A stretch of 64,000 nucleotides of DNA from CAYTPI01 sp964439625 (GTDB taxonomy: Bacteria; Chloroflexota; Anaerolineae; Aggregatilineales; UBA3940), in contig CAYTPI010000008.1 of assembly GCA_964439625.1 (NCBI GenBank), positions 62,001-126,000 on the forward strand, in the 5' to 3' direction. The notes under the pieces were generated by a model. The model ran no database searches. It was not told the DNA's origin and worked only from the letters and a program-made list of their open reading frames with translations. Below, piece after piece: positions 16,489 to 24,902 of this stretch (position 1 is its first letter; the number at the start of each line of letters is the position of its first letter). The translations under genes were made by a program, and so were the position numbers.

Positions 16489-18453
16489 CTAAGCCTGTGT
16501 TGTATGGCGCATCCGTTTGACGGTGAGTACCAAGGACTCGGCGGAAAGTTGGTTCAACATGATCAGTTGACCACGCATTGACGTCGCCAACTTGCGCGCA
16601 TAATGCGCATGCGTCGGTTTTTCTTTGACGTCAATCATCAACGAGGGGACACCCAGCGCACCGATGTGCTCGGCGAGGGCATACGCCTGCCGTAGTGGGC
16701 CGCCACGCCTCCCCTTAATGGTGACATTACCCTTACCATCACTCAACAATATAAAGAGTGTCAGCAGTTCAGGGTCGGCATATAATGCTTTTTGCAGCGT
16801 ACTGCCAGCTAGCATCAAGGCGTGTGCGAGCGGTGTTCTGCCACCTGTGTCTAAATCTTGAATGGCTTGTTCTGCTAGATCGATGCTGTTGGTGGGTGGC
16901 AGCACTAACTGCGCCTTGGCCCCATAAAACGTGATCAAGCCAACTTTGTCCCGCTGTTGGTAGGCATCGAGTAAGAGGCTCAAGACGGCCCCTTTGACGG
17001 CTTCCATCCGCTGTCGGGCTGCCATTGAACCAGAACCATCGACAGCGAATAGAATCAAGCTACCAACCTTCCCCTTGCGAACTTTCTCATGTAGGTTACT
17101 TCTACGGATGAGCAAGCCGCCTGTGGGAGAGCGCCCATTGGCAGCGGCAGAGCGTAAGGTAGCATCAATCGCGAGATCAGTGGGTGCATCGTTACGGCGC
17201 GCCCGGACATAATGACCACGCTGGCTAGTACGGGTACGGTTTCTACGCCCATCCTGGATGCGCACGACTGAGTCTACCGGACGAAGCTCTAGCTGTTTGA
17301 TGACCTGCGTTTGACCAACCGCATGTGTCATACGTTTTGTCATATCGCCTTCCGGAATACTACCACTCTGATTAGGCCCCTGCTGATTGGGGCCCGATCC
17401 TTTTGGGGGCGAGCCCTCCGATAAGTCATTTTGTTGTTCTTCTTCCATATTCTCGCGCATCAGGTTATTCAACTTCTGATGATCAAGACCAGGTTGCTCG
17501 AATGGTTGTCGCCGTCTGCGGTGGGGCAGCACCCACTCGGCTGCCATCCGCACATCTTCTGGGGCCACAATATCACGCCCGAACAAGGCTGCCACTGCTT
17601 TTGCTGTTCGATGCATGTAGATATCAGCACGCATGCCGTCAACATCAAATGCAAGGCAAATCCGAGCAATTAAGTCATAAATGCTTTCGGGTGTATCAAT
17701 GATGCTTAACTGCTGCCGCCCTGCGATGATTACATCGCGTAGGTGGGCATCCTGCTCTGCAAATGTGGTGCGAAAATCTTCAGGGTCATTATCAAAGGCA
17801 ATGCGCCGCCGCACAATTTCTTTGCGCACAGCCACATCTTGTGGCCCCTCGACCTCCACCATCAACCCGAAGCGATCCAGAAGTTGCGGGCGAAGATCGC
17901 CTTCTTCTGGATTCATCGTGCCGATGAGAATAAACTGTGCAGGGTGCGAAACAGATACACCTTCGCGCTGAACGGTATTGACGCCCATTGCAGCCGCATC
18001 CAGCAGCACATCAACCAGATGGTCTGGCAGCAGGTTGACTTCGTCAATGTATAGAATGCCACGGTGTGCTGCCGCTAACAGACCTGGTTGGAAGGCACGT
18101 CGGCCCTCTTGAATGGCGCGTTCAAAGTCGAGTGTGCCAAGCACTCGATCTTCGGTGGCCCCAAGGGGCAGTTCGACGAATGGGACAGAGGTTTCATCAA
18201 TCTCGAAATCAGTATCTAGGTATTCAGGGCACTCAACTTCGAGGTTGTCTGGGTTACAATTATAGTCGCTCCCCGAGACAACTTTCAGTGGTGGCAGTAA
18301 GGCCGCCAGACCACGAGCGGCTGTACTCTTGGCTGTACCCTTCTCACCCCGGATCAATAGGCCGCCTACGCCGGGGTCAATCGCGTTGACCAGTAAGGCA
18401 TCCACAAGCAAATCTTGCCCCAGGATACCTGCCAACGGGAATATCTCACGCAT
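16489..18453 (-). CDS. fused ChlI-ChlD-type chelatase subunit (putative cobaltochelatase)
   Basis: 654 residues. The N-terminal AAA+ ATPase (about 1-330) has Walker A RGEKGTAKSTAARG, Walker B GILYIDEVNLL and sensor motif LIGTMNPEEGDLRPQ. A low-complexity linker rich in Pro, Gly, Asn and Gln lies near 345-375. The C-terminal von Willebrand A domain has the MIDAS motif FAVDGSGSMAARQ and DTGGRTPLAHAL. This is the I-D fusion that powers metal insertion into tetrapyrroles. Neighbouring cobalamin genes argue for cobalt rather than magnesium; the large catalytic subunit (CobN/ChlH) is not in the window. Confidence 0.87.
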   Translation of the reverse strand: MREIFPLAGILGQDLLVDALLVNAIDPGVGGLLIRGEKGTAKSTAARGLAALLPPLKVVSGSDYNCNPDNLEVECPEYLDTDFEIDETSVPFVELPLGATEDRVLGTLDFERAIQEGRRAFQPGLLAAAHRGILYIDEVNLLPDHLVDVLLDAAAMGVNTVQREGVSVSHPAQFILIGTMNPEEGDLRPQLLDRFGLMVEVEGPQDVAVRKEIVRRRIAFDNDPEDFRTTFAEQDAHLRDVIIAGRQQLSIIDTPESIYDLIARICLAFDVDGMRADIYMHRTAKAVAALFGRDIVAPEDVRMAAEWVLPHRRRRQPFEQPGLDHQKLNNLMRENMEEEQQNDLSEGSPPKGSGPNQQGPNQSGSIPEGDMTKRMTHAVGQTQVIKQLELRPVDSVVRIQDGRRNRTRTSQRGHYVRARRNDAPTDLAIDATLRSAAANGRSPTGGLLIRRSNLHEKVRKGKVGSLILFAVDGSGSMAARQRMEAVKGAVLSLLLDAYQQRDKVGLITFYGAKAQLVLPPTNSIDLAEQAIQDLDTGGRTPLAHALMLAGSTLQKALYADPELLTLFILLSDGKGNVTIKGRRGGPLRQAYALAEHIGALGVPSLMIDVKEKPTHAHYARKLATSMRGQLIMLNQLSAESLVLTVKRMRHTTQA

Positions 18454-18495
18454 TGCATTTCACTCCGATACTTTAGTGCTATGCTGCTCTTTATT

Positions 18496-19998
18496 TTACT
18501 GCTCAGCTAGCAGTTGTTCGATATAGTCTACGTCCAAGGCTGTTTCAACAGCATCGGCAACGACGTCAAATGGATTTCCTGTAGGTATAGCATTGTTTGC
18601 TGACCCTGCCCAACCAAGCGACTGTAACCATGCGCGCCTCAGGTGGGTGTTATCAAACAAACCGTGGACGTAGCAACCCCATACACGACCATTCTTGCTG
18701 CTTGAGCCATCGAGTACAATGTTGTCGTCCCGAGTCAGTTGTAGCCATGGCTTATAGGGTAGCGTTTGCCCCATGTGGATCTCGTAGCCAGTCAACAAGC
18801 TGGTGCCAACGTCATCGAACCAACAGCCCGTGCCGATCACCTTAGCCTCTACTTGATAGGTTGACTTGATGCCTTCAAATTCTGTTTGAATGGGCAGTAG
18901 CGCCAGCCCCCGACTCGCTGATTGGCGCGACTCAACGTTGTGGCGATCAATGATGACCTCGCCCAACATCTGGTAGCCGCCGCAAATGCCAACAACTATC
19001 CCATCTTCCTTGGCGAAGCGGATAATGACATCAGCTAAGCCAACGTGCTTGAGCCATTGCAAATCTGCGATAGTCGCTTTTGTGCCTGGAATGATAATGG
19101 CATCCGGGCTGCCAATTTCAGCGAGCGTGCTGACATAGCGAACCGACACCCCAATTTCACGTGCTAATGGGTCGAAATCGTCGAAGTTGGCGATGCGCGG
19201 CAGCCGAATAATGACGATGTTAATCTCCCCGGTTGATGATGCCGTCGTCGTGTTTTGTGGCTCGATGGTAACGGCATCTTCTTCAGGAAGGCTGTGGTTA
19301 ATATAAGGCACGATACCCAGCACAGGTACACTGCCTTTTTCTTCTAAAATCGAGAGGCCCTCCTCAAATAGCGTAACATCGCCCCGGAATTTATTGACGA
19401 TCATCCCTTTGACAAGGTCGCGCTCATCCTCATCGAGCAGCCAGAGCGTGCCCAACAGTTGAGCAAAAACCCCACCACGGTCAATATCGCCGACCAGCAG
19501 CACAGGGGCTTGTGCATATTTAGCAACTGCCATATTGACAATATCACCTTGCTTGAGGTTCAGTTCAACCGGACTACCTGCTCCTTCAATGATGACCAAG
19601 TCAACTTGTGTTCGCAGCGTATCTAGGGACTCGCGCACATACTGCCACAGCATTTGTTTGCGGCTGTAATAGTCACGAGCGGCAAGAGTCTCTGATGGTC
19701 TACCAAGCACAACAACCTGCGACCGGGAGTCGGCTTCTGGCTTGAGCAGGATCGGGTTCATCAAGGCAGAGGGGGCAATCTCTGCTGCCTGGGCCTGTGT
19801 AAACTGTGCTCGTCCAATTTCGGAGCCGTCCGCACAGACGGCAGCATTATTCGACATGTTCTGCGCTTTGAAGGGCGCCACGCGCCAACCCCGTCGTACA
19901 AAAATACGACAGAGTGCTGTGACCAGCAGGCTCTTACCTGCCGATGATGTCGTACCTTGCACCATCAATACTTTTGCGAGATTAGTCTGTGACGTCAT
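18496..19998 (-). CDS. cobQ: cobyric acid synthase CobQ/CbiP
   Basis: 500 residues, usual length. The N-terminal dethiobiotin-synthetase-like domain has the ATP loop VQGTTSSAGKSLLVTALCRI and the family phrase FKAQNMSNNAAV. The C-terminal glutamine amidotransferase has nucleophile VGICGGYQMLGE and catalytic His in YVHGLFDN. It amidates four carboxyl groups of adenosyl-cobyrinate diamide using glutamine and ATP. Its ATG overlaps the stop of the upstream PLP-enzyme gene by one base (TAATG). Confidence 0.95.
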   Translation of the reverse strand: MTSQTNLAKVLMVQGTTSSAGKSLLVTALCRIFVRRGWRVAPFKAQNMSNNAAVCADGSEIGRAQFTQAQAAEIAPSALMNPILLKPEADSRSQVVVLGRPSETLAARDYYSRKQMLWQYVRESLDTLRTQVDLVIIEGAGSPVELNLKQGDIVNMAVAKYAQAPVLLVGDIDRGGVFAQLLGTLWLLDEDERDLVKGMIVNKFRGDVTLFEEGLSILEEKGSVPVLGIVPYINHSLPEEDAVTIEPQNTTTASSTGEINIVIIRLPRIANFDDFDPLAREIGVSVRYVSTLAEIGSPDAIIIPGTKATIADLQWLKHVGLADVIIRFAKEDGIVVGICGGYQMLGEVIIDRHNVESRQSASRGLALLPIQTEFEGIKSTYQVEAKVIGTGCWFDDVGTSLLTGYEIHMGQTLPYKPWLQLTRDDNIVLDGSSSKNGRVWGCYVHGLFDNTHLRRAWLQSLGWAGSANNAIPTGNPFDVVADAVETALDVDYIEQLLAEQ

Positions 19999-21068
19999 TA
20001 GAGTATGTCGATTAGCTGCTTATTTTGTTCGGGGGTTTTGCTGGCAATGCGAATATATTCACTGAGGCCGAATGATGTGCAATCACGCACTTGTAGACTC
20101 TTTAGCAGAAGTTGGTGACGGAAGCGATTGGCTGCGCCTACCTTGACTAAAAAGTAATGAGTCTCAGATGGAATACACTGAAGCTGGCCTTGGTTTGAAA
20201 GCGCGTCAAATAAGTCCGCCTTGGCTGTACGAAGCTGCCTAAGAGTACGCTTGAGATAATCGTCGTCTTGAATGGCGGCATGTGCAGCCACCTGGGCAAA
20301 GGCATTTACATTCCATGGCGGGCGGGCATTTGTCAGTACGTCAATAATGGAAACTGGCCCAACCGCATACCCGATCCGCAGACCTGCTAGCGCGTAGTCT
20401 TTCGTTAGAGAGCGGATCGCTAAGATATTGGGCAACCTCAGTATGATGCCAGATGTGAAGCCATCAACGAACTGCATATAGGCTTCATCAAGCACAAATA
20501 ATGTTTCAGGAAACTGTGTGGCCCAGTCATGCAGCCACTCGTTTGGAATGACCTTCCCCGTCGGATTATTGGGGTTACAAATAAACACTACGCTTGGTTG
20601 GTAGTACTTTAACACCTGTCTGACTGCATCGAAGTGCCACATGAAGCTGTACACCTCTGAAGCTCGGCACTCGTAGACTTGCGCCCCCATCAAGCGAGCA
20701 CTGCGCGCATATTCACCGAAGGTCGGCGTCAGGGTGACGGTAACATCCCCGCGACCTAGAAAGGCGAAAGCTGTCAGCCAGATCAGTTCTGCTGCGCCAT
20801 TGCCTACCACTACCTGATTGATGCCTAATTGTTGGCGTTCAGCTAGTAACTGGCGTAATTGCAGGCACTCTCTATCAGGGTAAATATCAGGCGAGATGTC
20901 ATCTATCGCCTGCTGGACTTGTGGTGATGGCCCAAACGGATTGCTGTTGACGCTGAAATCAACGATTGCTTTAGCATCTAAGCCTAATTGGTTGAGCTCG
21001 TTATAATCAAATGCCCCATGCTGGTCTCGGCTGACTCGCTCTAGTTCTGGTCGGGGTGTTGGCGTCAT
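19998..21068 (-). CDS. cobD: PLP-dependent threonine-phosphate decarboxylase (CobD/CobC)
   Basis: 356 residues from the ATG at 21068, chosen because it forms an ATGA overlap with the cbiB stop and has AGAAGTGG upstream; an in-frame ATG at 21095 would add nine residues. Class I/II aminotransferase fold: VVGNGAAELIWL, FICNPNNPTGKVI, VLDEAYMQFVDG and the lysine motif IRSLTKDYALAGLRIGYAVG. It is histidinol-phosphate-aminotransferase-like, but position between cbiB and cobQ supports making aminopropanol phosphate for the cobalamin lower loop. Confidence 0.87.
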   Translation of the reverse strand: MTPTPRPELERVSRDQHGAFDYNELNQLGLDAKAIVDFSVNSNPFGPSPQVQQAIDDISPDIYPDRECLQLRQLLAERQQLGINQVVVGNGAAELIWLTAFAFLGRGDVTVTLTPTFGEYARSARLMGAQVYECRASEVYSFMWHFDAVRQVLKYYQPSVVFICNPNNPTGKVIPNEWLHDWATQFPETLFVLDEAYMQFVDGFTSGIILRLPNILAIRSLTKDYALAGLRIGYAVGPVSIIDVLTNARPPWNVNAFAQVAAHAAIQDDDYLKRTLRQLRTAKADLFDALSNQGQLQCIPSETHYFLVKVGAANRFRHQLLLKSLQVRDCTSFGLSEYIRIASKTPEQNKQLIDIL

Positions 21069-22009
21069 CTGTTGTGCCACTTCTGTTGCAACCATAGCAA
21101 ACAGCTTATAAGCCCGACAAACAACAGTACCGCTGTTCGCATTAAGTAAATGCTGCGCTGAATATCCTTCGGCCTTGGCTGTCGATTACCCTCACCCAAA
21201 GTGTAATAGTCAACTTTAGTCAATGAAACATCCAATGCGCCCGCCATCGCACTCATCGGCTGGCCTGCATTTGGACTCGCAGTCAGTGACCGATCTCGGC
21301 GCCATGTAGCTAATGCTCCTTGCGTGTTATCCTGCGTGATCGTGCTAGTAATCGTGATGAGTAGTGCTGTAAGGCGAGCAGGAACAAGATTCAGAAGATC
21401 ATCCAAGCGTGCTGGGATTTTACCCAACCACTCGTATTGATCGTGCCGATACCCCAGCATCGAGTCAGCGGTGTTAGCAAATCGGTAAATCAATGCCCCC
21501 GGTAAGCCTAAGACAAGATAATAAAATATCGGCGCAATCACGCCATCTGATGTGTTTTCTGCAACTGACTCGATTGCTGCCGCTGCAATCTGTGACTTAT
21601 CAAGTTGGCTGGTGTCTCGGCTAACGAGGTGCCAAGCTGTCAGGCGTCGGGCTTCTGTCAAGTCATCTCTTATCAAGGCTTTGTGAACAGAGGAAGCTGC
21701 TTGTGACAAACCTTTGAGCGAAAACATCCATTTGAATAATACGACCTCGAGCAGTGCGCCAAACAGATAACGCTGACCAAGTTGTTTGACAACAATCCCA
21801 ATCAACAGCATTAAACTAGTCCCAACCATTGTGATCGTCATACCTCGGACTAGTAGCTCTGACTCTGTAAGTCCCTCTTGACCGTTAGGTTTCAGAGCAG
21901 AAATTAGGGTGCCCATCCACGCAACTGGGTGAAAGCGATTGGTTGGCTCCAGGCCGAGCGAGTCAATCAATAGTGCGAACAATACATTCCGGAGTCTTTG
22001 GCTTAACAA
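21065..22009 (-). CDS. cbiB: adenosylcobinamide-phosphate synthase CbiB
   Basis: 314 residues, integral membrane protein. The family opening LLIDSLGLEPTNRFHPVAWMG is clear, as are SVAENTSDGVIAPIFYYLVLGLPGA and RFANTADSMLGYRHDQYEW. It attaches aminopropanol phosphate to adenosylcobyric acid at the membrane. The start is given as TTG at 22009; another TTG nine codons in, with GGA upstream, is possible. It is the first gene of the cobalamin operon and is divergent from the GlnQ-type ATPase gene. Confidence 0.9.
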   Translation of the reverse strand: MLSQRLRNVLFALLIDSLGLEPTNRFHPVAWMGTLISALKPNGQEGLTESELLVRGMTITMVGTSLMLLIGIVVKQLGQRYLFGALLEVVLFKWMFSLKGLSQAASSVHKALIRDDLTEARRLTAWHLVSRDTSQLDKSQIAAAAIESVAENTSDGVIAPIFYYLVLGLPGALIYRFANTADSMLGYRHDQYEWLGKIPARLDDLLNLVPARLTALLITITSTITQDNTQGALATWRRDRSLTASPNAGQPMSAMAGALDVSLTKVDYYTLGEGNRQPRPKDIQRSIYLMRTAVLLFVGLISCLLWLQQKWHNR

Positions 22010-22031
22010 GGGCTTAAACTCATGCTATACT
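22003..22031 (+). promoter_or_regulatory. sigma-70-type promoter of the GlnQ-like ATPase gene
   Basis: TTAACA at 22003-22008, a 17-bp spacer and TATACT at 22026-22031 form a good housekeeping promoter. The predicted start near 22038 leaves a leader of about 25 nt before the ATG, which is preceded by AAAGGAAT. The -35 box overlaps the first codons of divergent cbiB. Confidence 0.6.
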
Positions 22032-22062
22032 TTGGGCCGCTCAATTTAAAGGAATAACCAAT

Positions 22063-22821
22063 ATGGCAGTCAAGCAACCGATGCACGACCGTGCAATTGT
22101 CATTCGAGACCTATGCAAAAACTTTGGTGATATTGAAGCCGTCAAGGATGTGAATGTTACCGTTGATCGCGGTAATGTTGTGCTCATCATTGGCCCCAGC
22201 GGTTCAGGTAAGTCTACCGTGTTGCGCTGTATCAATCACCTTGAAGTACCAACCAGCGGCGACATCATCATCGATGGTGTTCGGGTTGATGGTAAGGATA
22301 AGAGTCTGAACCAACTGCGCGCTGAAATTGGGATGGTGTTCCAGCAGTTTAACCTCTTTCCCCATCTAAGTGTGCTCGAAAATGTCACACTGGCACAGAA
22401 GATCGTTCGCGGTCGCTCCACGAAAGAGGCGAATGATATTGCCATGCAACAGTTGGAACGTGTAGGTATCCCAGAGCAGGCTAACAAATATCCAATGCAG
22501 CTTTCCGGTGGGCAGCAGCAGCGTGTTGCTATTGCGCGTTCGCTTGCCATGAACCCTAAGATCATGTTGTTTGACGAGCCAACCAGTGCGCTTGACCCCG
22601 AAATGATCAAGGAGGTATTAGACGTGATGTTAGACCTTGCAAACGCTGGTATGACAATGGTTGTTGTGACACATGAGATGGGCTTCGCTCGCGCAGCAGC
22701 TGACAGGGTCGTATTTATGGACGGCGGGCAAGTGGTAGAAGCAGCCACGCCCGTAGACTTATTTGATCATCCTAAAGAAGATCGGACGAAGTCATTTCTC
22801 TCTCAGATATTATCTCACTAG
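22063..22821 (+). CDS. amino-acid ABC transporter ATP-binding protein (GlnQ type)
   Basis: 252 residues, one complete ABC domain. Walker A IIGPSGSGKSTVLRC, Q-loop MVFQQFNLFPHL, signature QLSGGQQQRVAIARSLA, Walker B IMLFDEPTSALDPE and H-loop VVVTHEMGFA are all present. The sequence is of the polar amino-acid uptake class (GlnQ/ArtP/HisP). It is an orphan: no permease or binding protein is beside it, and a hairpin follows it directly, so its partners must be elsewhere or it serves several permeases. Confidence 0.9.
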   Translation: MAVKQPMHDRAIVIRDLCKNFGDIEAVKDVNVTVDRGNVVLIIGPSGSGKSTVLRCINHLEVPTSGDIIIDGVRVDGKDKSLNQLRAEIGMVFQQFNLFPHLSVLENVTLAQKIVRGRSTKEANDIAMQQLERVGIPEQANKYPMQLSGGQQQRVAIARSLAMNPKIMLFDEPTSALDPEMIKEVLDVMLDLANAGMTMVVVTHEMGFARAAADRVVFMDGGQVVEAATPVDLFDHPKEDRTKSFLSQILSH

Positions 22822-22832
22822 TCGCAGAGGTG

Positions 22833-22865
22833 GCGATGAGCATATCATCAAGCTATGCTCATCGC
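22833..22865 (+). terminator. 12-bp perfect hairpin after the ATPase gene
   Basis: GCGATGAGCATA pairs perfectly with TATGCTCATCGC around a 9-nt loop, 12 bp after the stop codon. The following sequence is only moderately U-rich (GCTTGGGTGTTT), so it may be a weak terminator or an mRNA 3'-end stabiliser. Confidence 0.55.
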
Positions 22866-22926
22866 GCTTGGGTGTTTCCACTTAAGACTCTTTTCTATGT
22901 ACAGTCAGATATTGGAATGACATATT

Positions 22927-23631
22927 ATGAATAAAGCGCTGCGGCGTTGGCTTCTTTTTATTGGATTAATTGCGCTCGTGCTGCTTGTTGATCAATATGC
23001 GAAATACCTAACCCTGACGGAATTAGAATTAGGTGAATCGTGGATACCAATTCCAGCAATCAGCGATGTGTTCCGCGTGACGCGCAGCATCAATACGGGG
23101 GCAGCCTTTGGGATGTTTCAAGGTGGCTCGAGCTTCTTTCTGGTTCTAGCGTTGATTACGGTTGCAGCTTTTGTGGTTAGTTATCCGCGTCTGCCAGAAG
23201 AAGCCGACTTGACGCGCATCAGTATTGGGTTAATCACCGGTGGCGCACTCAGCAATGCCATTGATCGCATCCGCTTTGACCACGTTGTTGACTATTTTCA
23301 CGTCATTTTTAATAATCAATTTTCTAACATCTCTAACTTTGCCGACCATGCTATTACGCTGGGAGTCGTGATCTTGCTGTACGATCAATGGCAGGCTGAG
23401 AAGCGAGAAAATGCTCAGAAGGAGCTTGAGGCGCAACAAGCGACGGAAGCCGAGCGGTTGGCTGCTGGGTTTGACGCTCCAGATACATTGATCGTGCCGC
23501 CCGTGCCAATGGACAGTGCCAGCCCTAAACCACAAACAAGTACTGATGATGCGCCAACCGACTTGCACGGAAATCAAGCTCACATTACTATCGCGGCTAA
23601 TAACGAACAGCAGACTGAAGAGTCTGCTTAA
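22927..23631 (+). CDS. lspA: signal peptidase II (LspA) with C-terminal extension
   Basis: 234 residues, longer than the usual 150-170. Four membrane segments occur in the first 160 residues. The catalytic aspartates are in VVDYFHVIF (near 122) and ISNFADHAI (near 140), and the family motifs LLVDQYAKYL and INTGAAFGMFQG are intact. It cleaves prolipoprotein signal peptides before the lipidated cysteine. Residues about 160-234 are a polar, Gln/Glu/Pro-rich tail, predicted disordered and cytosolic. The next gene, 27 bp downstream, encodes a lipoprotein. Confidence 0.92.
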   Translation: MNKALRRWLLFIGLIALVLLVDQYAKYLTLTELELGESWIPIPAISDVFRVTRSINTGAAFGMFQGGSSFFLVLALITVAAFVVSYPRLPEEADLTRISIGLITGGALSNAIDRIRFDHVVDYFHVIFNNQFSNISNFADHAITLGVVILLYDQWQAEKRENAQKELEAQQATEAERLAAGFDAPDTLIVPPVPMDSASPKPQTSTDDAPTDLHGNQAHITIAANNEQQTEESA

Positions 23632-23658
23632 GAGCTTCTGTAGCTTAGGTAAAATACC

Positions 23659-24696
23659 ATGTCGCGCAAATTAACTCTATTAGTACCTGCTCTTCTGTTG
23701 ATGTTGGGCATTATTGCCTGTGGCACTGTCAGTAGTATTCCATCCGCTCCAGATAGCAACCCAGTTGCAGAAGAAGACTCGCGCATCATTGTTGCAACAT
23801 TCACACCAAGTGGATTCGAAACAGCTACTGCGACAGTTGTGCCGACACTCTTTATTCCACCGACTGCCACACGGACGTTGATCCCCACGGCGACGGAAAT
23901 TGTGAATGTGCCGCAGCGTGATCCTAATGCACCTTCACCAACCCCTAGCCCCATTCCATTTAGTGAGGTCGAGCGCGACACGCCAGAGCCGACACCTGTT
24001 CCACAAGATGATGATGACGCCGGTGGTGAAAACCCGACGATTACCGATGGCGATAATCTGTTTGACAACCCAGGGTTTGAAGGCAGTACGCGCACCGTGA
24101 CCTTTGGCGAAATTCTGGTGTTCAACTCGTGGGAGCCTTGGTACTGTGATCCACCATTTACACAGGAGCGCTGCGATAACCCCGTCCCTTGTGAGGATGG
24201 TGAAACCGAGGGCTGCAACCCACCTGAGGTAAAGATGCGTCGCCCTGAGTACAAAGTAGCAACTGCCAGCAATCGTGTATATGGTGGCAGTAGTGCCCAA
24301 CAATGGTTCTGCTTCTATGGCACCTGTCAAGCAGGGGTTTATCAAACAATTGAGACGCAAGCTGGCGAGCAGTGTACTGTAGGCGCACACATCCAATCAT
24401 GGAGTAACTTCGACGGAGATATTGAGTCTGATAATCTCGATGATCCAGATGGACAGGCAAACTCTCAATGGAAGATTCGAGTTGACCTCGATGGTGGTGA
24501 TGATCCATTCGATGGCGACTTTGTCGAGAGTCGGACATTCACTTTTGATGACGGGCATTACGATAAATACATTGAAGTGAGTTTAAATTTCACGGCAGAG
24601 AACGACGAAACAACAGTCTACTTTGAGAATTTGCGCTTATTCCCAATTGCAAATAACGACAGTTACATCGATGATGCCTTTGCTTATTGCAACTAG
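23659..24696 (+). CDS. lipoprotein of unknown function
   Basis: 345 residues. The signal peptide ends in a lipobox, LGIIACG, predicting a lipid anchor. A Thr/Pro-rich linker (about 30-135) follows. The C-terminal domain begins DNLFDNPGFEGS and looks like a beta-sandwich of the carbohydrate-binding type, with paired cysteines in its first half (WYCDPPFTQERCDNPVPC, FCFYGTC). No catalytic motif is recognisable. It is probably exported to the cell surface. Cotranscribed with lspA; a strong terminator follows. Confidence 0.7.
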   Translation: MSRKLTLLVPALLLMLGIIACGTVSSIPSAPDSNPVAEEDSRIIVATFTPSGFETATATVVPTLFIPPTATRTLIPTATEIVNVPQRDPNAPSPTPSPIPFSEVERDTPEPTPVPQDDDDAGGENPTITDGDNLFDNPGFEGSTRTVTFGEILVFNSWEPWYCDPPFTQERCDNPVPCEDGETEGCNPPEVKMRRPEYKVATASNRVYGGSSAQQWFCFYGTCQAGVYQTIETQAGEQCTVGAHIQSWSNFDGDIESDNLDDPDGQANSQWKIRVDLDGGDDPFDGDFVESRTFTFDDGHYDKYIEVSLNFTAENDETTVYFENLRLFPIANNDSYIDDAFAYCN

Positions 24697-24730
24697 CTAA
24701 AAATCCTAATTCACGTTGATTTAATCTGAC

Positions 24731-24770
24731 GCATCAAGGTCGAGAATAGTACTCGGCCTTGATGCTTTTT
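24731..24770 (+). terminator. strong Rho-independent terminator
   Basis: A 14-bp stem with one T-G wobble (GCATCAAGGT plus CGAG pairing with CTCG plus GCCTTGATGC) and a 7-nt loop is followed by TTTTT. It ends the lspA-lipoprotein operon. Confidence 0.9.
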
Positions 24771-24836
24771 CACAAATATGAAAAGCTTCCGAATTCCGTT
24801 CAAAACTTTCTATGTAAATGGCGAAATTTGTTTAAT

Positions 24837-24859
24837 TATAATTTGCTTTAGATTATAAT
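24837..24859 (+). promoter_or_regulatory. tandem TATAAT boxes upstream of the HEAT-repeat gene
   Basis: Two perfect TATAAT hexamers at 24837-24842 and 24854-24859 lie 17 bp apart inside an AT-rich stretch, 43-60 bp before the ATG at 24903. Neither has a convincing -35 at 17 bp, so which is used cannot be said. Confidence 0.35.
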
Positions 24860-24902
24860 TTCTGTAAAGTTCGTCAGTGTCAGCATTTTGAGGGGTCTAA
24901 CC

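Noticed and set aside
24120..24550. Histidine-rich minus-strand frame (MSDSRQSRHRMDHHHHRGQ)
   Set aside because: It is antisense to Asp-rich codons of the lipoprotein gene and has no independent support.
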